Shown here: piece after piece, positions 63,338-64,000 of the stretch | Numbering within the stretch: position 1 is the first letter of the stretch | How the letters are laid out: each line of letters opens with the position of its first letter | Assembly (NCBI GenBank): GCA_041739525.1 | Contig: JBGSNQ010000146.1 | Coordinates: 9,459 to 73,458, forward strand | Direction: 5' to 3' | Length of the DNA: 64,000 nucleotides | Source: DATJGR01 sp041739525 | GTDB taxonomy: Bacteria > Pseudomonadota > Gammaproteobacteria > Pseudomonadales > Azotimanducaceae | The notes under the pieces: generated by a model | Databases searched by the model: none | What the model was told of the DNA's origin: nothing | Seen by the model: only the letters and a program-made list of their open reading frames with translations | Translations under genes and position numbers: made by a program

Positions 63338-64000
63338 TCAGCGACGCCCGACCAGCACCAGCGTTTGATGCGTGAAGTACGTTTCGTCGCCGTCGCGGCG
63401 CACGTCGAGCCCGGTTTCGTCGTTCCCTAACGCCTCCGCGAAGCGGCGGCGGATTTCCTGCTCGGCTTCAGGCGCGGGACCACCGTGCGCAAGCCAGTCG
63501 GTCAGCCCGTAGTGCATTCGGCCGGGGCGGTCTTCGACGATTTCGAGTTCCTTGTCGATGAACAACGCGCGCAACTGATCCGCCGGCAATGCGCGCACGT
63601 GGGTGGGATCGCACAACCGTTCGATGGCATTGTGGGCGCGCGCGAACTGCGCGTTCGGCGACGTGACGAAATCGGCCACCATCACCCTGCCGCCTTGCTT
63701 CGTAACGCGGCGCATTTCGCCCAGCACGCGCGACGGATTCGGGAAGTGATGGAACGCGGCGCGGCACATGACCACGTCGAACTCGCCATCCGCATACGGC
63801 AGTTCGGTGGCGTCACCCGAGTCGAAACGAACGTTGGCGACGCCGTGCTCGAGCGCATTCCTGCGGGCGATGTCGAGCAATGCATCGGTCGCATCGACAC
63901 CCACCGCTTCGGCGCAGCGCAGCGCAAACGCGCGCGTCAGAAACCCGGGACCGCACGCGACGTCGAGCACGCGGTCGGTCGCGCGCAACCCCACCAGCGC
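63338..64000 (-). CDS. Class I SAM-dependent methyltransferase (5' end outside the window)
   Basis: The frame stays open to the window edge (ALVGLRATDRVLDVAC), so at least the N-terminus is missing. The AdoMet-binding motif is VLDVACGPGFLTRAF; motif II is FDVVMCRAAFHHFPNP, and VLGEMRRVTKQGGRVMVAD follows. It resembles UbiE-like small-molecule methyltransferases. It ends exactly where the cytochrome b gene begins, so it is probably part of the same operon. The substrate is unknown. Confidence 0.88.
   Translation of the reverse strand, partial: ALVGLRATDRVLDVACGPGFLTRAFALRCAEAVGVDATDALLDIARRNALEHGVANVRFDSGDATELPYADGEFDVVMCRAAFHHFPNPSRVLGEMRRVTKQGGRVMVADFVTSPNAQFARAHNAIERLCDPTHVRALPADQLRALFIDKELEIVEDRPGRMHYGLTDWLAHGGPAPEAEQEIRRRFAEALGNDETGLDVRRDGDETYFTHQTLVLVGRR

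Noticed and set aside
1..64000. CRISPR arrays, insertion sequences, rRNA genes
   Set aside because: No regularly spaced short repeats, transposase genes with terminal repeats, or rRNA-like sequence were seen.

Overview
The window looks like chromosome of a GC-rich, aerobic Gram-negative proteobacterium. The evidence is a TonB-dependent receptor, RND pumps with periplasmic and outer-membrane partners, an outer-membrane barrel protein, and the queA-tgt-yajC gene order usual in Gammaproteobacteria. The load of catabolic dioxygenases, acyl-CoA dehydrogenases and a Baeyer-Villiger-type monooxygenase would fit an environmental degrader of the Steroidobacterales/Nevskiales kind. That placement is inference, not something the sequence proves.

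Layout. (1) 1-2410: yajC (partial), tgt (interrupted by an in-frame amber codon), queA, then a complete tRNA-Leu(CAA). (2) 2411-18182: a 15.8 kb genomic island. The last 51 bp of the tRNA gene, from the third anticodon base to CCA, recur exactly at 18132-18182, the signature of site-specific integration into a tRNA gene. No integrase is visible. The cargo is a TerC/YjbE membrane protein, a GTP cyclohydrolase II-like protein, a ribbon-helix-helix protein with a large palindrome beside it, GTP-type PEP carboxykinase, NAD-type isocitrate dehydrogenase, a GAF-Enzyme I protein (PtsP), and a six-gene operon for a complex I/hydrogenase-4-like membrane complex headed by an Xre-type regulator. The large subunit of that complex lacks most of the NiFe-binding cysteines. 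It is therefore best read as an Ehr (energy-converting hydrogenase-related) complex and not as a hydrogenase. (3) 18183-19500: small uncharacterised genes. (4) 19524-28324: a czcCBA-type heavy-metal efflux operon, a His-rich exported protein and a TonB-dependent receptor. (5) 28485-31265: small genes, a CHRD protein and an outer-membrane barrel protein. (6) 31508-38059: aldehyde dehydrogenase, saccharopine-dehydrogenase-like protein, Baeyer-Villiger-type monooxygenase, HemD-like protein, MAPEG protein and a Rieske oxygenase. (7) 38282-49077: a ring-hydroxylating dioxygenase operon (alpha, beta, extradiol dioxygenase, dihydrodiol dehydrogenase-like SDR, ferredoxin, amidohydrolase) divergent from a TetR gene, which is followed by two acyl-CoA dehydrogenases, a CoA-transferase and a GST. 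(8) 49100-55470: an RND pump and a YtcJ-like amidohydrolase. (9) 55546-64000: selD, a LysR gene, a PEP-mutase-family lyase, and a minus-strand run of methyltransferase, cytochrome b, Mo-oxidoreductase, apbE, cstA and ybdD.

How the parts work together. The island pairs enzymes around PEP and the TCA cycle with a putative redox-driven ion pump, which suggests transferable tuning of carbon and energy metabolism. The catabolic block reads as an aromatic-ring dihydroxylation, dehydrogenation and meta-cleavage route followed by CoA activation and beta-oxidation-like steps. Substrates cannot be fixed from sequence alone. Many adjacent genes overlap by 4 bp (ATGA, GTGA or TTGA), which gives good support for the operon assignments and for several non-ATG starts.
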